Shown piece after piece: positions 18,137 through 27,342 of a stretch of 64,000 nucleotides of DNA. Where the stretch lies: contig JAIPDI010000021.1 of the NCBI GenBank assembly GCA_021737785.1, forward strand, positions 1 through 64,000, in the 5' to 3' direction. The notes under the pieces were generated by a model. That model had not been told where the DNA came from and made no database searches. It was given only the letters and a program-made list of their open reading frames with translations. The position numbers and the translations under genes were made by a program. The DNA is from Deltaproteobacteria bacterium (GTDB lineage Bacteria > Desulfobacterota > DSM-4660 > Desulfatiglandales > Desulfatiglandaceae). Positions within the stretch are counted from its first letter, which is position 1, and each line of letters opens with the position of its first letter.

Positions 18137-19114
18137 TTAAGAGCTTTTCCTATAGCCAGACGAAAAGGGCTTTGTCAAGTCATTTCCACTGGAACCAAAA
18201 ACTTTTCCGGCCTCGAGAATATCCTCCCTGATCTGAAGAGACAGATCCTTTACCGACCCGAAGGGCCGTTCATCCCGTAATCGTTCGATGAACTGGATGC
18301 CGATCTGCTTTCCAAGCAAATCTCCATCAAAATTAAGAAGATGGGTCTCCACCGAAAACGGACCTTTGCCAAAGGTTGGATTAAAGCCGATGTTGGTCAC
18401 ACCGTTATAGGTTTGATGGTCCACTATTACATGGACGGCATAGACGCCCAGCTTGGGAACCAATTCGTCAATCAGCTCGATATTGGCAGTGGGAAACCCC
18501 AGGAGCCGGCCCCCCCTGTTTTTCCCCCTGACCACGGTCCCGCAGACCTGATAATCTCTCCCTAACAGCTCCCTGGCCTCGGAGAGATTCCCTTCCTGGA
18601 TCAGTTTCCGGATGGAAGTGCTTGAGACGAGCTTATCGCCCACATAGATGGGTTCCACCACATGGACCATAAATCCGAAGTCCTGGCCCTCTTTCTGAAG
18701 AAATTGAATATCCCCTTCCCGATCGTGTCCGAATGTGTAGTCATATCCGACAACAATCTCTTTGACCCCGATCCTCCTTACCAGGATCTCCCGGACAAAA
18801 TCGTGGGCTGAAATGGCTGCAAATTCCATTGTAAAGGGGATGCAGAATACCACATCAATATTCGCCTTCTCAATCAATTTCAGTTTTTGCCGGGTCAGCG
18901 TAATCAGCCGGGGGCCGTTGCCGGGTTTGACGACCTTTATCGGATGGGGATCGAAGGTCATCAGGGCCGACTGGCCGCCTATCTGTCGAGCCCGTTCCTT
19001 GACCAGGTCAAAAAGAGCCAAGTGGCCTTTATGCACACCGTCAAAATTCCCGATGGTCAGGACCGGATTTCGAAGAGGGTGTTTCAGATTTTTCAGATCA
19101 TAAATAACAGACAT
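18137..19114 (-). CDS. ribF: Bifunctional riboflavin kinase / FAD synthetase
   Basis: A 325-residue enzyme making FMN and FAD. The N-terminal adenylyltransferase has GNFDGVHKGHLALF and SSTSIRKLIQEGN. The C-terminal kinase has LLGFPTANIEL, GVTNIGFNPTFG and VETHLLNFDGDLLG. It heads the rnf cluster on the same strand with a 43-base gap. The placement is notable because Rnf and ApbE consume FMN and FAD. The leader holds a hairpin (CCGGCC-CTGCA-GGCCGG, 19152-19168) but nothing that resembles an FMN riboswitch. Confidence 0.95.
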   Translation of the reverse strand: MSVIYDLKNLKHPLRNPVLTIGNFDGVHKGHLALFDLVKERARQIGGQSALMTFDPHPIKVVKPGNGPRLITLTRQKLKLIEKANIDVVFCIPFTMEFAAISAHDFVREILVRRIGVKEIVVGYDYTFGHDREGDIQFLQKEGQDFGFMVHVVEPIYVGDKLVSSTSIRKLIQEGNLSEARELLGRDYQVCGTVVRGKNRGGRLLGFPTANIELIDELVPKLGVYAVHVIVDHQTYNGVTNIGFNPTFGKGPFSVETHLLNFDGDLLGKQIGIQFIERLRDERPFGSVKDLSLQIREDILEAGKVFGSSGNDLTKPFSSGYRKSS

Positions 19115-19283
19115 GACGCAATATCACGAAGATCCGATACCGGGCCCGGCCTGCAGGGCCGGTTCCGTGAGGAAACCCCCGGACCTTTTGTTTTGAATAC
19201 GTTTAGATCAGAACCGGCGGTCGCGGCCCTTGTTACAGGATGACTGAATTAAACACCGGGCCGATTCGCGGCAACAAAATTTA

Positions 19284-19310
19284 TTGACAAACGGAATCTT
19301 TTAATATAAA
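19284..19310 (+). promoter_or_regulatory. Promoter of the tRNA-Leu gene
   Basis: TTGACA (19284-19289) and TATAAA (19305-19310), spaced 15 bases; TAAATT at 17 bases is an alternative -10. It lies about 35 bases before the tRNA. Confidence 0.6.
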
Positions 19311-19343
19311 TTCATTTTTTAAAAAGTTCAACCTCATTTTTGT

Positions 19344-19430
19344 GCCGAAGTGGCGGAACTGGTAGACGCGCTAGGTTCAGGGTCTAGTGGGCGAATGCCT
19401 GTGCGAGTTCGAGTCTCGCCTTCGGCACCA
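19344..19430 (+). tRNA. tRNA-Leu (anticodon CAG)
   Basis: An 87-base tRNA with acceptor arms GCCGAAG and CTTCGGC, a genomically encoded ACCA end, and an anticodon arm CTAGG-TTCAGGG-TCTAG that places CAG at 34-36. The long variable arm and the GGTAGACGCG D-loop are typical of class II tRNA-Leu. Confidence 0.97.
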
Positions 19431-19440
19431 GATAACTACA

Positions 19441-19467
19441 GCGCAACCTCTTGAGGTTGCGCTTTTT
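19441..19467 (+). terminator. Rho-independent terminator after tRNA-Leu
   Basis: A perfect 10-bp stem GCGCAACCTC / GAGGTTGCGC around TT, followed by TTTTT. Confidence 0.92.
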
Positions 19468-19870
19468 CGTTCTGATTCATACCGGGTTATCTGTGGGTGC
19501 GGCTTTCAATCCACAGGAACGTCAGGAAGTCGCTGGACGAGGATCCTTTTCCCGGTTCACCGTCACAATAGGCTTGCTGCCCGGACAGGCGGTAATCGTC
19601 GAACGGGCAGAACCCGGTATGGGTCACGCGTTAACTGAAGTGAAAATATTGCCGGATTGTAATATTTCCGAAAGAGTGATGCAAGGTTCGGCTGTTATGT
19701 GTCATAAGGTCTTCGGTTCGGCGCGTTTCAGAGGATCAAAAGAGATGGACGTATTGTCGAGGACCGGAGACACGCCGGATGAATGCCGGTGTTCCTGGCT
19801 ACGGCAGGGAATCTGGAGAGAAAACGTTTTGCATCGCATCCTTTGAAATACCATCCGGTAAGGAGATATC
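19468..19870. other. No clear gene; possible decayed TRAM-like coding remnant
   Basis: A frame open through 19846 has a middle stretch (VAGRGSFSRFTVTIGLLPGQAVIVERA) that vaguely resembles the TRAM domain of TrmA/RumA rRNA methyltransferases. It begins inside the terminator, lacks a ribosome site and ends without any catalytic domain. Several hairpins are present (for example CTGCCC...GGGCAG), so a structured RNA is also possible. Nothing firm can be said. Confidence 0.2.
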
Positions 19871-20038
19871 ATGCCAGAAAAAAGAGAGATCGCAGAAGAG
19901 GTCTTTGCGGCCATGTTGGATCAGGCCATTGAAGATTTGAAATTAAGTGGACTGGATGCAGGAGAGATCTATTCCATTGTGGAGGAGAACTTCGGCATCG
20001 CCTATGCCCGGAGGTTCTGCACGCGTATCAAAAGGTAA
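19871..20038 (+). CDS. Small hypothetical protein (55 aa)
   Basis: ATG at 19871 follows AAGGAG at an ideal 5-base spacing and opens a 55-residue frame ending in TAA. The protein is highly helical and amphipathic (EVFAAMLDQAIEDLKLSGLDAGEIYSIVEEN) with a basic end (RFCTRIKR). No family is recognised. The good ribosome site and consistent composition argue that it is real. It has no close neighbours on its strand. Confidence 0.6.
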   Translation: MPEKREIAEEVFAAMLDQAIEDLKLSGLDAGEIYSIVEENFGIAYARRFCTRIKR

Positions 20039-20387
20039 GGCGTATCCCCCCTGACGGCCGGCGGTATATTCAGGGGCCTGGGTCTTGAATTTTCAGGCAT
20101 GCTCCCGGTGTGTCCCGAATTTCCTGGCACGGGTCGTGCATAAAAGGTTTAAGTGCAGGAACGGACGTGAAGTCGGGCAGAGTTCGGAAATTCCGTCTCC
20201 CGGGAAACCGAAGATCCGCAACCCCCTGTTGCCTGTCTGTCATGGCCGACTTCAACCGGCATCGATCGAAAAAGAGCCCGGCACTGAATCGGAAGCGCTG
20301 TTCTCCAAACCGGACCATTGCAGAACCCGGTGTTAAGGTTGTATATAATTCAAATCATTTCAGCTACCTTCAACAGAAAGAAAGATC
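20039..20387. other. Intergenic region before the CheD-HDOD gene
   Basis: No gene is seen. A good -10 box, TATAAT (20344-20349), lies about 40 bases before the next ATG, but the matching -35 is poor. It could be the promoter of the CheD-HDOD gene with help from an activator. Confidence 0.4.
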
Positions 20388-21725
20388 ATGCCGTATATCC
20401 CAAGACGCTCGGTCCCTTCCGGGAATTATGTGGTCAGTGAGTGCAGGGAATTGATCCTGGAGGTTTTCTTGGGAACCTGCGTGGGCGTCTCTCTCTGTGA
20501 TCGTGAGGCCGGTGTGGGAGGGTTGATTCATCTCCTCCTGCCGGAGCCCACCAGTTCGGATATATTCGATCGACCCGAGACGTATGCCTCAACCGGCCTT
20601 CCCCTCTTTCTAAAGGCACTGTATGATGCAGGGGCCTCCAGGGATAGATTAGAGGCCCGGATTGCAGGAGGCGCCCTGGTAGGGCCTGTCGCCGAGAGAG
20701 ATCTGATCCTTGACATCGGCGGGCGGACCAGCGAAACCGTGGAAAGAATATTGAACCGAGAGGGGATATGGATCGGCAAGAGCGAGACAGGCGGCTATTT
20801 TTCCTGCCGTCTGAGTCTGGATTTGAGCACTCTGGAAACCCTGATTGAACCTCTGGGCAAGCCGCCCTCTCTCTCGCCGGTCACGGATTTCACAAAGCCC
20901 AGCGCAGAGCAGCTTACGCGGGTGATCCGTTCAATACAACCGATCCCTCAGATAACCCTCAAGGTCATTCGAATGCTGAATGACGACGACTGCTGCATGG
21001 GGGAGATCGCCAAAGAAATCCGTCAGGACCAGGTCCTCACCGCCAAGGTGATCAGGCTATGCAACTCTTCGTTTTTCTGCCTGAAAACAAACGCCGACTC
21101 CATTGACAGGGCCCTCGTCATGCTGGGGGAAAAGCAGTTTCTGCAATTGGTCATCTCGGCATCCATGGAAGGCTTTTTCGAGGAAACCGCACCCGGATAT
21201 TCCCTGTGCAAGGGCGGCCTTCAGAAACATGCCCTCGGAACGGCGATGATTGCCGAGAAGCTGTCTCATTTTACAGGAGGTGTCCCGACCGATAACGCCT
21301 ATACGGCCGGCCTGCTGCACGACATCGGAAAGGTGGTGCTGGATCAGAGCATCGCCGCCTCCTATCCCTATTTTTACCGCAGAACGCAGGAGGATGGGGT
21401 CAATCTGATTGAGCTCGAACAGGAAGTATTCGGGCTCTCTCACGCCGATGCAGGCGGCCGATTGGCCGAGACCTGGCATTTGCCGGAGAACCTTACGGAC
21501 ACCATCAGGCATCATCACTCTCCTGAAAAGGCATCCATTATGCCCGAACTGACCCATCTCGTCTATGTAGCGGATCTCCTCATGTCTCGTTTCCTTGTGG
21601 GGCAGGAACTGGAGCGACTGAACACCGACGGGCTTGCATCGCGGCTGAAGAGGATAGGGCTCCGGCCGGAACAGTTTCCTTTCATCGTGGACAGCATTCC
21701 CCGTCAACTCTTTCAAACCACCTGA
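20388..21725 (+). CDS. CheD-like deamidase domain fused to an HDOD domain
   Basis: A 445-residue two-domain protein. Residues about 1-155 look like the chemoreceptor glutamine deamidase CheD: the catalytic Cys is in FLGTCVGVSLCD and the His in GLIHLLLPEP. Residues about 175-375 are an HDOD domain (SIQPIPQITLKVIRMLND, QDQVLTAKVIRLCNSSFF, SIDRALVMLGEKQF) with an intact HD pair in LLHDIGK near residue 310 and IRHHHSPEKA after it. HDOD proteins act in signalling, often with c-di-GMP or chemotaxis. No che gene is in the window. The Shine-Dalgarno is weak. The fusion suggests that receptor modification and HD-type signalling are linked, which is inference. Confidence 0.8.
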   Translation: MPYIPRRSVPSGNYVVSECRELILEVFLGTCVGVSLCDREAGVGGLIHLLLPEPTSSDIFDRPETYASTGLPLFLKALYDAGASRDRLEARIAGGALVGPVAERDLILDIGGRTSETVERILNREGIWIGKSETGGYFSCRLSLDLSTLETLIEPLGKPPSLSPVTDFTKPSAEQLTRVIRSIQPIPQITLKVIRMLNDDDCCMGEIAKEIRQDQVLTAKVIRLCNSSFFCLKTNADSIDRALVMLGEKQFLQLVISASMEGFFEETAPGYSLCKGGLQKHALGTAMIAEKLSHFTGGVPTDNAYTAGLLHDIGKVVLDQSIAASYPYFYRRTQEDGVNLIELEQEVFGLSHADAGGRLAETWHLPENLTDTIRHHHSPEKASIMPELTHLVYVADLLMSRFLVGQELERLNTDGLASRLKRIGLRPEQFPFIVDSIPRQLFQTT

Positions 21726-21770
21726 GTCGCCCTTTCCCGGATCGCGCATAGCAAGAAAAAGACCGTCACA

Positions 21771-22916
21771 ATGAATCCCATCGCAGAAGAAATAAAATTC
21801 CAGCGGGTCTGGATACGGGAATTGGTCCGGGAGCATGAGGCGATCTGTTGGGGCTACAGGGTCGATCTCGCCAGACCCATGATCGAGATCTCCAAGTCCA
21901 GAAAGGAATGGGGGGCTTGGGATCCCGCTTGCCGCACCATCCGAATATCCGCGGCCCTCATAACGGGGCATTCCTGGGATGCGACCCTCAATGTCTTCAA
22001 GCATGAAATGGCCCACCAGATCGTCACGGATATATTCGGGGCGGCTGAAGGTCATGGACCGCTCTTTGACCGGGCCTGCGCCATGATCGGCGTGCCCGAG
22101 GCATACCGGGGGGCCAGGGGGGATGCCCCCCGAAGGATTGGGGATTTCAGGGATGAGCAGATCGACTCGGAAAACATGCGGATGCTGGATAAGGTCAGGA
22201 AACTCCTATCCCTGGCCCGCTCGGGGAATGAGAACGAGGCCTTTCTGGCCATGCAGAAGGCCAATGAACTGATCGAGAAGTACAACATCGACCGGATCGA
22301 GCAGGACAGGGCCGCCAAATTTGTGTACGCCATCATCCACCACAAGAAGAAGCGTGTGGAGAATTATCAGCGCCGCATATGCCTGATCCTGAAGGACCAT
22401 TTTTTTGTGGATGTGGTCTATTCATCCCTCTATGATGCCACGGCATGCCAGACCTATCGGACCATTGAACTTCTGGGGACGGTGGAAAATGTCCGCATTG
22501 CGGAATACGTCTATTATTTCCTGATGAATCAGATGGAGGTCCTCTGGAAGGTCCATCAACGCAAGCGCTCAGCCCCCGCTTCCAGGAACAAGCGGTCGTA
22601 CCGGCTGGGAGTCGTCAAGGGTTTTCACGAAAGGCTGGACCGGCAGGCGATGGAACGGTCCGGGCAGTATCCTTCTGCTGAGACCGGCGGCCCCAGAACC
22701 CTGAGCGCCCTGATCCTGGCGGAAGACAAGGCATTGAGCGAATTCACAAAAACGCGGTTTCCGCGATTATCCAGGTACCGGTGCGCCGGCGGGAACATCG
22801 ATTTCACCATGTTTCAGGCCGGGCGTAAGGACGGGGAACAACTGAACCTTCACAGGGGGATTCAACACAAGGACGGCTTCAAGGGAAGATTGCTGACAGG
22901 CTCTTCCTCGGATTGA
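21771..22916 (+). CDS. SprT-like zinc protease domain with DUF2786
   Basis: A 381-residue protein. The N-terminal part holds the zinc-protease motif HEMAH (about residue 78) in a SprT/wss-like setting (RTIRISAALITGHSWDATLNVFKHEMAHQ). It is followed by a DUF2786 domain (DKVRKLLSLARSGNENEAFLAMQKANELIEKYN) and a mixed C-terminal region. Such proteins are widespread but uncharacterised. No signal peptide is present, so it acts in the cytoplasm. It lies 45 bases after the CheD-HDOD gene on the same strand and may be cotranscribed. No substrate can be named. Confidence 0.8.
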   Translation: MNPIAEEIKFQRVWIRELVREHEAICWGYRVDLARPMIEISKSRKEWGAWDPACRTIRISAALITGHSWDATLNVFKHEMAHQIVTDIFGAAEGHGPLFDRACAMIGVPEAYRGARGDAPRRIGDFRDEQIDSENMRMLDKVRKLLSLARSGNENEAFLAMQKANELIEKYNIDRIEQDRAAKFVYAIIHHKKKRVENYQRRICLILKDHFFVDVVYSSLYDATACQTYRTIELLGTVENVRIAEYVYYFLMNQMEVLWKVHQRKRSAPASRNKRSYRLGVVKGFHERLDRQAMERSGQYPSAETGGPRTLSALILAEDKALSEFTKTRFPRLSRYRCAGGNIDFTMFQAGRKDGEQLNLHRGIQHKDGFKGRLLTGSSSD

Positions 22917-23121
22917 TGATTGCTGATTGCCGATCGACGATGTAACCACCCGAAACGCATAGGCTTCATTTGATTATGGTTCATTCGATGTTGGACGTTC
23001 ATGCTTTGAACCCCGCCGACAGACTGAACTGCCTCGATCTGATCCCGCTGAAGAACGGGAAGGCGGCGCTCGTCTCGAAAGGCCGTTCCCTGGGGACCCA
23101 AAACGTCCCCTGTTTAACGGC

Positions 23122-23937
23122 TTACATCTCCTGCAACTCAGCCCTCAGTTTTCGCGCCATCATCCGTTCATAAAGGACAGGGAATATCCGGCTGATCCAG
23201 TAACTGATCTTTCCCACAGGGGTCAGCACCAACAGGTGTTTTCGTTTAAGCGCCCCCCTGTAAATAGCCTCAGCCACGTTTTCCGGCGTATCCTGCCCAC
23301 CAACCCGCGACTGGGGATGGGCCGTGACGCCCCCGTTGCAGCCCAAGGCCCGGGCCTGAAGATTCGTCTGCACAAAGCCGGGGCAGACGATCATGACATG
23401 GGTCCCGGTCTCCCTGATTTCGGTCCTGAGAGAGGTAAAGAGACCGTTTAGCGCATGCTTGCTGGCGCTGTATCCGGTCCTTCCCAAGAGCGGGGCCAGG
23501 CCGGCCACGCTTTCGTTGACGATAATGAGTCCCTTCCTTTGAATCAGGCTTCGGATGGCCGCCTTGGTGCAGTAAAGCGACCCGAAGAAATTGACCGCCA
23601 TCACCTTCTCGAAGACCGAGATATCGGTATCCACGAAGGCTCCCCGCTGGGTGATCCCGGCGTTGTTGAAAAGGACGTCGATGCCGCCGTACCCATCCAT
23701 GATCTGCCCGACGGCTGCCTCACAGTCATCTCTTTGGGCAACATCGCATGTGGCTGCGAGACACTCCACCCCCCTGCCGGCCAGCGCCTGTTGGGCCTCA
23801 TGGAGGGCCTGCGAATCCATATCCAGCATGCCGATCTTTGCCCCATCCGCGGAAAACCGTCTGCACACCGCAAGGCCGATCCCGCTGGCAGCACCGGTGA
23901 CCACTACGACTTTGTCTTTAAACGCATTTTTTGGCAT
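23122..23937 (-). CDS. Short-chain dehydrogenase/reductase
   Basis: A 271-residue classical SDR: NAD(P) site TGAASGIG, NNAG, catalytic Ser near NESVAGLAPLLGRTG and YSASK. The aspartate in MLDMDS after strand 2 suggests NAD rather than NADP. The C-terminus (YWISRIFPVLYERMMARKLRAEL) is hydrophobic and basic, as in lipid- or retinol-type SDRs that sit on membranes. An AAAGGA ribosome site is 6 bases before ATG. The substrate is unknown. Confidence 0.85.
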   Translation of the reverse strand: MPKNAFKDKVVVVTGAASGIGLAVCRRFSADGAKIGMLDMDSQALHEAQQALAGRGVECLAATCDVAQRDDCEAAVGQIMDGYGGIDVLFNNAGITQRGAFVDTDISVFEKVMAVNFFGSLYCTKAAIRSLIQRKGLIIVNESVAGLAPLLGRTGYSASKHALNGLFTSLRTEIRETGTHVMIVCPGFVQTNLQARALGCNGGVTAHPQSRVGGQDTPENVAEAIYRGALKRKHLLVLTPVGKISYWISRIFPVLYERMMARKLRAELQEM

Positions 23938-24041
23938 AAAGATCCTTTCTGCCAGACATCACGATCCGCCTTCCTGGCAGGTTGGCATATTGTCTTGCCC
24001 TTATCTGAACTTGAGTGAGGGCATTTTCCGAACAGGGCGGA

Positions 24042-24638
24042 TCAGAAAAGCCCCAGTTCCGTGGCGCGCGATACGGCAGCCGGGAACTTGTTTCTCAGGG
24101 TCTCCAATTCCTGGGCGTCCCGAACCATGCGGATGTCGTCGATGTGCCAGCCCGGCACGACCATAACCCCGTAAAGCCCCCAGTCATATTCTGGGACCTC
24201 CTTTTTGACAAAGCCCATCCATGTGCCTGCGGGAATCACCTTCTGCGGGACCTGGCCCTTGTCCACCTCCGGACCGAGGGCAATTTCCTCCCAGGTCCCG
24301 TCCGGATACAAGAGCATCTGGATCATGGGCGCTCCGGCATGATAAAGGAGGATCTCGTCGGATGTGAGGATATGCCAGGGGTCGATAGTGACCTCCCGGG
24401 TCATGAGATAATAGATGAGGGAGGCGCTGGACCGGTCCGTTTCCATATCGGCCTTGAGGGCCGATTGATAGGTGGGTTTGTAAAACCCCGGACAGGCGTC
24501 GTCAGACATGGGTTCAAGGGCCAGGCCCTGAATGACCTGATGTGCGGACAGGCGTTGTTTCTGTCCCACGGTGGCGCATCCACCGATGGTCATGGCCGTT
24601 ACCCCCGCGACAATTAACCAGGGAATCGATTTTATCAT
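24042..24638 (-). CDS. DUF985 (cupin_5) lipoprotein
   Basis: A 198-residue lipoprotein: signal MIKSIPWLIVAGVTAMTIGGC with a clear lipobox, then a cupin fold of the DUF985 family (SLIYYLMTREVT, LTSDEILLYHAGAPMIQMLLYPDGTWEEIALG, QKVIPAGTWMGFV, VMVVPGWHIDDIRM). DUF985 proteins are usually cytoplasmic, so an exported, lipid-anchored form is uncommon. Ligand and activity are unknown. The start at 24638 is chosen for its GGAGAG 7 bases upstream and for the signal peptide. It follows the SAHH-like gene by 118 bases. Confidence 0.8.
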   Translation of the reverse strand: MIKSIPWLIVAGVTAMTIGGCATVGQKQRLSAHQVIQGLALEPMSDDACPGFYKPTYQSALKADMETDRSSASLIYYLMTREVTIDPWHILTSDEILLYHAGAPMIQMLLYPDGTWEEIALGPEVDKGQVPQKVIPAGTWMGFVKKEVPEYDWGLYGVMVVPGWHIDDIRMVRDAQELETLRNKFPAAVSRATELGLF

Positions 24639-24756
24639 TGTAACACTCTCCATCGTTTTGAGGTTTAGGGGCTGAAGCCAATTTGGGGAAAGGACCCGAA
24701 AGACCAAAGGGCAAAGGAAAAGGTCGAAGGCCTTGTCACCCGCCAGGTCCCGAGGG

Positions 24757-27342
24757 CTAGGAAAGCGCCCCATGTTTGTCCGTGTTGACATCCACGGCAT
24801 AGATACCCGGGCTGTAAGTCTCTCCCTTTTCATGCCGGGAGACGAAGCCGCACAACAGGCTGTACAGCTCTTCAAAGACGCCGTCGATCACCTCGCCGGG
24901 CACCCCGTAATAGAGAAAATTAATGGGCATGGCATCGCCCAATAGATACAGATCCTTGCGCCAACCCCCGAAGCCGGGAGGGGAACCGGATGCCCCTTCA
25001 AAAACGATCCGTACGTGATGGCCTTGCAATACCTGGTTTTGGGGGTCCTTGATGGGCCGTTTCTCCAGGCGCACCGGATACCCGCCGATGGCAGGGTCGG
25101 GGGCATTGGAAAGGGTCTCGATCCAGGCAGTGAGGTCTGCGAATTCAATGGTTTTGGTCGACCCGCTGGCAAAAAACAGGTCTCGCGCCGATCCTTCTAA
25201 CAGGAGCTTCTCAAAGAAATCCCTCTGGAGCACCGACACCCCGGTAACGCCCACAAAGAGATCCAGAGGCTTCCAGACCTCTTCCGGGAGTTGATCGATG
25301 TGGGAGAAGTCCCGGGACCCATTGTTGCCGTCGCTCTTTGCCTTGATGTCCAGACCAAAGGCGGTTCCATAGGACCCCCGGTCAATCATGGCCTTCAGCA
25401 CGAAACGGCCGATGTTGCCGCAGGACCCCAGGATAAGGGCATGACGGTGGAGCATGCTCTTCCCGAGACCGTTGAAGATGGATTCCACTGCGCTGAGGAT
25501 GGAATAGGCGCATGCCTCCGCTTCCACGACGTTCTTATACCGCGATGTGGCAATGGTCAAAACGGGAAACGTGAGCCCGTTGCAATCCTTTTCCACGGCC
25601 TGCAACTGATAATAGCCGTTGGTCGTGTGTTCAAATGTGGCGGGAAGCAGCCCTCGAAGCCATTCTTTGAGAGGGATATTCACATCAAGGTCCGAAGGGG
25701 GCAAAACAGCGAAGAAGTCCAGGGTATGGGCCAGGGACCTGGCGTCATGGCAGAGGCGGTTCAGGACCGGGGCCAGATACCCGCCGTCTTCAATGAGCAA
25801 TAACTTGCGGCCTTCCTCCACTGCCGCAAGGGCTTCCCTGAAAAAGAGGTGCCCGGCCGCGAGGCGCATGGCCTCTATGTAGTTGCCCCGCAGGACCCGC
25901 AGGGCCTTATCCAGATCCTTCAGTCCTTCCAGGGAAGAATACTGGCGGGAAAGGATATAGGCGCCGTCTACAGAATCCCGCAGCTCGATTCGCTGGAGCG
26001 CGTAGAAGAGGAACCGATGCTCAGGCATGCTCAGCATGTCTTCCAAATGAGCGTCCGGCACAATGCCCTGGTAGCGGATGAAGAGGGTTGTCAGGAATCC
26101 ACACCCGGAGGCTTCCAGGGCCTTGACAAAGCCCAGCACTTCCGATGTGGCATGGTGAACCAGAAATATCCGGTAATTTTGGAGAATCCCGGAAGGCGCG
26201 GCAGACTGGGTCTCCAAAAGAGAGGGCATCCGCCTCAGGTGGGCCCCCATATCCGGAGGCTGGCGAGGTTCGCCGATACTGATATTGAGCATGGCCCCTT
26301 TTCGAGACAGGTCCATATAGATGCGGGTCTCGGCGTCCATCATCTCCAGGATGTTGCCCGAGGCCAGTATCCGGATCAGATTATCATCTTCCAGCAAGAG
26401 GAGGATTTTCGACAAGAGAAAGGAAAACTCAGGATCCTGACTTAGAAGCAATCCTTCCGACGTTTCCTGAGTCCACCTGAAGAAGGCCCCGGTCACGTTC
26501 TCAAGTCCTGAGGCCACCAGCAGCTCAAAAAGCGCCGCCTGACGCCCCGGAATTTCAATATATTCATTATGCTGGTTCTGGCATTCCCTGTGAATGCCGG
26601 TAAAAATCTGTTCCGCCATGATGGCGATGTCCTGGCGGTAGTGGCGACGGCCCACCTCATTGACCACCCGGTGGGGGATCCGTTTCAAGAACAGCCGGGA
26701 CTGGACCCCGTCCTCTATGGTGAGGCGGAGGAACCGGCCGTGTCGATCGTATTCGAGCAAAACAAAATAGCTGAATGCCCCTTCGCAGGTGGTGTGAAAG
26801 GGAAAGAGCATGGCCAGGCCTTGGTCTTCGGACGGCCCGCAGGACGCCTTATCTTTCATTTCAAAGGCCGTGGGAAAAAGAAGACCTCCCCATCGGGGCG
26901 TCTGAATCGCGTCAAATACGAGGCGGAGATGACGGCTGAATCCTTCCTGGTCGTCAAGGAGATGGCGGGCCACAGGGCCCCGGGCGTAGACCACCACATG
27001 GGTGACGCCGAGGGCCGCCAGCTCCGGCGTATTTTCGGGGTCCACCATGGTGCGGGTGAGAACATCCACCGGCGAATGACGGCATTGCTCCAGCACCTGC
27101 CTGGCCAATGAACTGACAAAACCGGGGATCCCCGAGAAGACCCGCATGGCCGTCATGTCTATAAGATAGCTGCCGTCGTCTTGTTCCATCAGGGGGATGC
27201 CGAAGGAGGTCAGTTGCGGCCCATGGGGGACCTCCCGGTCCTTTGCGTCCTTTTTGAATCGCGACGAGCGCATGAGGTTGTCCAGGATGGAACCGATCTG
27301 TTTTTTCTTTCCGCTCTCTTCCAATGGCGTTTTTCTCCTCAT
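24757..27342 (-). CDS. Large uncharacterised protein with an SAH-hydrolase-like NAD domain
   Basis: An 861-residue cytoplasmic protein. The N-terminal 480 residues match nothing I recognise. The C-terminal part resembles adenosylhomocysteinase: an S-R-Y-K-N entry (IATSRYKNVVEAEACAYSILSAVESI), a Rossmann GSCGNIG near residue 635, and VGVTGVSVLQRDFFEKLL...DLFFASGSTKTIEFADL, which parallels the TTTG...GHFD region. Some SAHH catalytic residues seem to be missing, so it is probably an NAD-dependent relative rather than a true SAH hydrolase. Its ATG overlaps the stop of the ECF-S/HAMP gene by four bases, and the MinD-like gene comes before that. Confidence 0.75.
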   Translation of the reverse strand: MRRKTPLEESGKKKQIGSILDNLMRSSRFKKDAKDREVPHGPQLTSFGIPLMEQDDGSYLIDMTAMRVFSGIPGFVSSLARQVLEQCRHSPVDVLTRTMVDPENTPELAALGVTHVVVYARGPVARHLLDDQEGFSRHLRLVFDAIQTPRWGGLLFPTAFEMKDKASCGPSEDQGLAMLFPFHTTCEGAFSYFVLLEYDRHGRFLRLTIEDGVQSRLFLKRIPHRVVNEVGRRHYRQDIAIMAEQIFTGIHRECQNQHNEYIEIPGRQAALFELLVASGLENVTGAFFRWTQETSEGLLLSQDPEFSFLLSKILLLLEDDNLIRILASGNILEMMDAETRIYMDLSRKGAMLNISIGEPRQPPDMGAHLRRMPSLLETQSAAPSGILQNYRIFLVHHATSEVLGFVKALEASGCGFLTTLFIRYQGIVPDAHLEDMLSMPEHRFLFYALQRIELRDSVDGAYILSRQYSSLEGLKDLDKALRVLRGNYIEAMRLAAGHLFFREALAAVEEGRKLLLIEDGGYLAPVLNRLCHDARSLAHTLDFFAVLPPSDLDVNIPLKEWLRGLLPATFEHTTNGYYQLQAVEKDCNGLTFPVLTIATSRYKNVVEAEACAYSILSAVESIFNGLGKSMLHRHALILGSCGNIGRFVLKAMIDRGSYGTAFGLDIKAKSDGNNGSRDFSHIDQLPEEVWKPLDLFVGVTGVSVLQRDFFEKLLLEGSARDLFFASGSTKTIEFADLTAWIETLSNAPDPAIGGYPVRLEKRPIKDPQNQVLQGHHVRIVFEGASGSPPGFGGWRKDLYLLGDAMPINFLYYGVPGEVIDGVFEELYSLLCGFVSRHEKGETYSPGIYAVDVNTDKHGALS

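Noticed and set aside
19115-19260. FMN riboswitch ahead of ribF
   Set aside because: A GC-rich hairpin is present, but the conserved RFN element segments are not.
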